Positions 13,763 through 14,734 of a DNA stretch of 14,734 nt are shown here, in pieces. Made by a program: the position numbers and the translations under genes. Under the pieces are notes generated by a model that was not told where the DNA came from, ran no database searches, and saw only the letters and a program-made list of their open reading frames with translations. How positions within the stretch are numbered: position 1 is the stretch's first letter; each line of letters begins with the position of its first letter. The stretch spans positions 1 through 14,734 of the forward strand of contig UQMK01000035.1 of NCBI GenBank assembly GCA_900542085.1, written 5' to 3'. The stretch comes from an uncultured Collinsella sp. (GTDB lineage Bacteria; Actinomycetota; Coriobacteriia; Coriobacteriales; Coriobacteriaceae).

Positions 13763-14341
13763 TTACTCCTCGTACGCACCCTCGAGCCGCAGCAGCCACT
13801 CCTTGCGGTCAAGGCCGCCGGCATATCCGTTGAGCGAACCATCGGCGGCAACCACGCGATGGCACGGCACGATAATCGAAATGGGATTCCGCGCGACCGC
13901 GGCCCCCACGGCACGGGGAGACACAACAGGTGCTTCGTTTCCCGGTACACGATGTCGAGCCGCAACACACTGGGCGATCTCACCATACGTAGCGACCTCG
14001 CCACGCGGGATAGAAAGCAGCTCAAACCAAACCTCGCGCTGAAACGCCGTGCCAATCATATGCAACGGCGGCGTAAACCGAGGCTCCTGCCCCGCAAAAT
14101 AAGCATTCAGCCAAGCCCAAGAGCGCTCAAGCACCGAAGAAGCCGCACCATTTGCCGGACTCACCGAAGACATGCCACCAATACCGGAGACCGCATCGGC
14201 GCCTTCAACGTGCTCCGCATCTTCTTTGAGAAGCGTGGAGCCAAAGTGCTCCTGCCCCTCAAACCAAAGTCCCGTCAGACCGCGGCCATCAGCGGCAAGC
14301 AAGATTTCGCCCAAAGGCGAAGCAAACGTCGTCGTGACCAC
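13763..14341 (-). CDS. ogt: O6-alkylguanine-DNA alkyltransferase (methylated-DNA-protein-cysteine methyltransferase)
   Basis: A 192-residue DNA repair protein that transfers alkyl groups from O6-alkylguanine onto its own cysteine. The active site IIVPCHRV has acceptor C160 with H161 and R162. The DNA-binding helix-turn-helix carries GTAFQREVW (97-105), ATYGEIA (117-123) and RAVGAAVARNP (143-153), whose arginine matches the base-flipping Arg128 of the human enzyme. Residues 129-142 (RHRVPGNEAPVVSP) form an insertion of about ten residues relative to short homologues. The N-terminal domain is normal in position but divergent, as usual. The start is GTG at 14341, preceded by AAAGGAG at 6 nt; no better ATG is nearby. 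It is apparently monocistronic, and the response regulator starts 228 bp downstream. Confidence 0.93.
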   Translation of the reverse strand: MVTTTFASPLGEILLAADGRGLTGLWFEGQEHFGSTLLKEDAEHVEGADAVSGIGGMSSVSPANGAASSVLERSWAWLNAYFAGQEPRFTPPLHMIGTAFQREVWFELLSIPRGEVATYGEIAQCVAARHRVPGNEAPVVSPRAVGAAVARNPISIIVPCHRVVAADGSLNGYAGGLDRKEWLLRLEGAYEE

Positions 14342-14506
14342 CAGCGGCTCCTTTCAAAACTCCGCAACATAATACCGCGAATTGTGCAGACAACCCTGCA
14401 GATACGTCTGGGCGGGCTCGCAATTGCTTAAGCGAGGCTGTTTTCCCCAATCAAGCGAAGAAGACGCGGGGCATCGACGCCAGAGTGGTACCTCAATCAG
14501 CTGAGC

Positions 14507-14678
14507 TCTAATACTTTCCCGAGAAGTGAACGAGTAAAAACGAAGCCCCGGAGCATCCACACCTTTAGACGAGAAAACCGCAGGATTCGCGCTGCAAAAC
14601 CGCAGGAAATAGCGGTCAGAATATGCCAATGCTTCGGGGGTCAAAATAAGGTCGTTCACTTCTCGGGAAAGTATTAGA
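14507..14678. repeat. 172-bp element with 27-bp perfect inverted arms
   Basis: Positions 14507-14533 and 14652-14678 are perfect 27-bp complements (arm core ACTTTCCCGAGAAGTGAACG). Inside them an imperfect second dyad pairs CCCCGGAGCAT (near 14547-14557) with ATGCTTCGGGG (near 14628-14638). The shape resembles a MITE or a large intergenic palindrome. A 111-residue open frame crosses it on the minus strand, but both arms lie inside that frame, so it reads as a by-product. The rest of 14342-14734 holds the ogt leader and no clear gene apart from the possible gene tail at 14686. Confidence 0.8.
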
Positions 14679-14685
14679 CCCCGAT

Positions 14686-14734
14686 TCACTCCAACCCCAA
14701 AGTCACCCCAGGCAGCAGGCGCGACAGCGCCGCG
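14686..14734 (-). CDS. Possible C-terminal end of a gene entering from the right edge
   Basis: The frame from the window edge reads AALSRLLPGVTLGLE and then TGA (14686-14688). The codons are GC-rich in the third position, as in the real genes here, and the palindrome begins 8 bp after the stop, much as palindromes follow other genes in this window. Only 15 codons are visible, so the family cannot be named and the call is weak. Confidence 0.3.
   Translation of the reverse strand, partial: AALSRLLPGVTLGLE

Noticed and set aside
14354..14689. 111-codon minus-strand frame at the right end
   Set aside because: It runs through both arms of the 27-bp inverted repeat and has no ribosome binding site; the repeat explains it better.
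1..14734. CRISPR array, transposase, integrase, rRNA or tRNA genes
   Set aside because: I looked for regularly spaced short repeats, catalytic motifs and clover-leaf patterns and saw none.

Overview
The window is high-GC and reads like a Coriobacteriia (Actinomycetota) chromosome, most likely a gut Collinsella. This rests on protein-family resemblance, strong GC bias in the housekeeping genes, AAGGA-type ribosome binding sites and many intergenic palindromes. No rRNA or tRNA gene is visible, so the genus is an inference.

Layout. (1) 1-1100: a type II toxin-antitoxin pair on the minus strand, a ribbon-helix-helix antitoxin followed by a PIN-domain toxin with an 8-nt overlap. A hairpin lies downstream and a promoter with an overlapping dyad lies upstream. 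(2) 1220-5071: three metabolic genes. An M18 aminopeptidase (minus) diverges from a membrane-anchored choloylglycine-hydrolase-like Ntn amidase (plus), which is followed by a phosphofructokinase with an active-site lysine typical of the PPi/mixed clade (plus). (3) 5063-7916: an island rich in repeats with only two genes, a small AT-richer hypothetical protein and a helix-turn-helix protein with four C-terminal membrane helices. It holds two copies of a roughly 290-bp direct repeat, two related palindromes that bracket the HTH gene, and a 185-bp nested palindrome that starts inside the last codons of the phosphofructokinase. (4) 7917-13534: a minus-strand cluster of OmpR-type response regulator, sensor kinase, ABC ATPase and a 921-residue FtsX-type permease. 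This is a sensing-and-transport arrangement. (5) 13763-14341: an O6-alkylguanine-DNA alkyltransferase (ogt). The right end holds another long palindrome and probably the last codons of a gene that enters from the right.

The most striking observations are: an in-frame amber codon at codon 25 of the response regulator, which cuts off the phosphoacceptor domain while everything downstream stays intact; the two-copy 290-bp element, whose end is a bidirectional terminator and which sits just beyond the 3' end of a minus-strand gene both times; a 37-nt exact repeat that abuts the stop codons of two unrelated genes about 10 kb apart; and the density of long perfect palindromes. I do not see a CRISPR array, an insertion sequence with a transposase, or a recognisable defence system other than the toxin-antitoxin pair.
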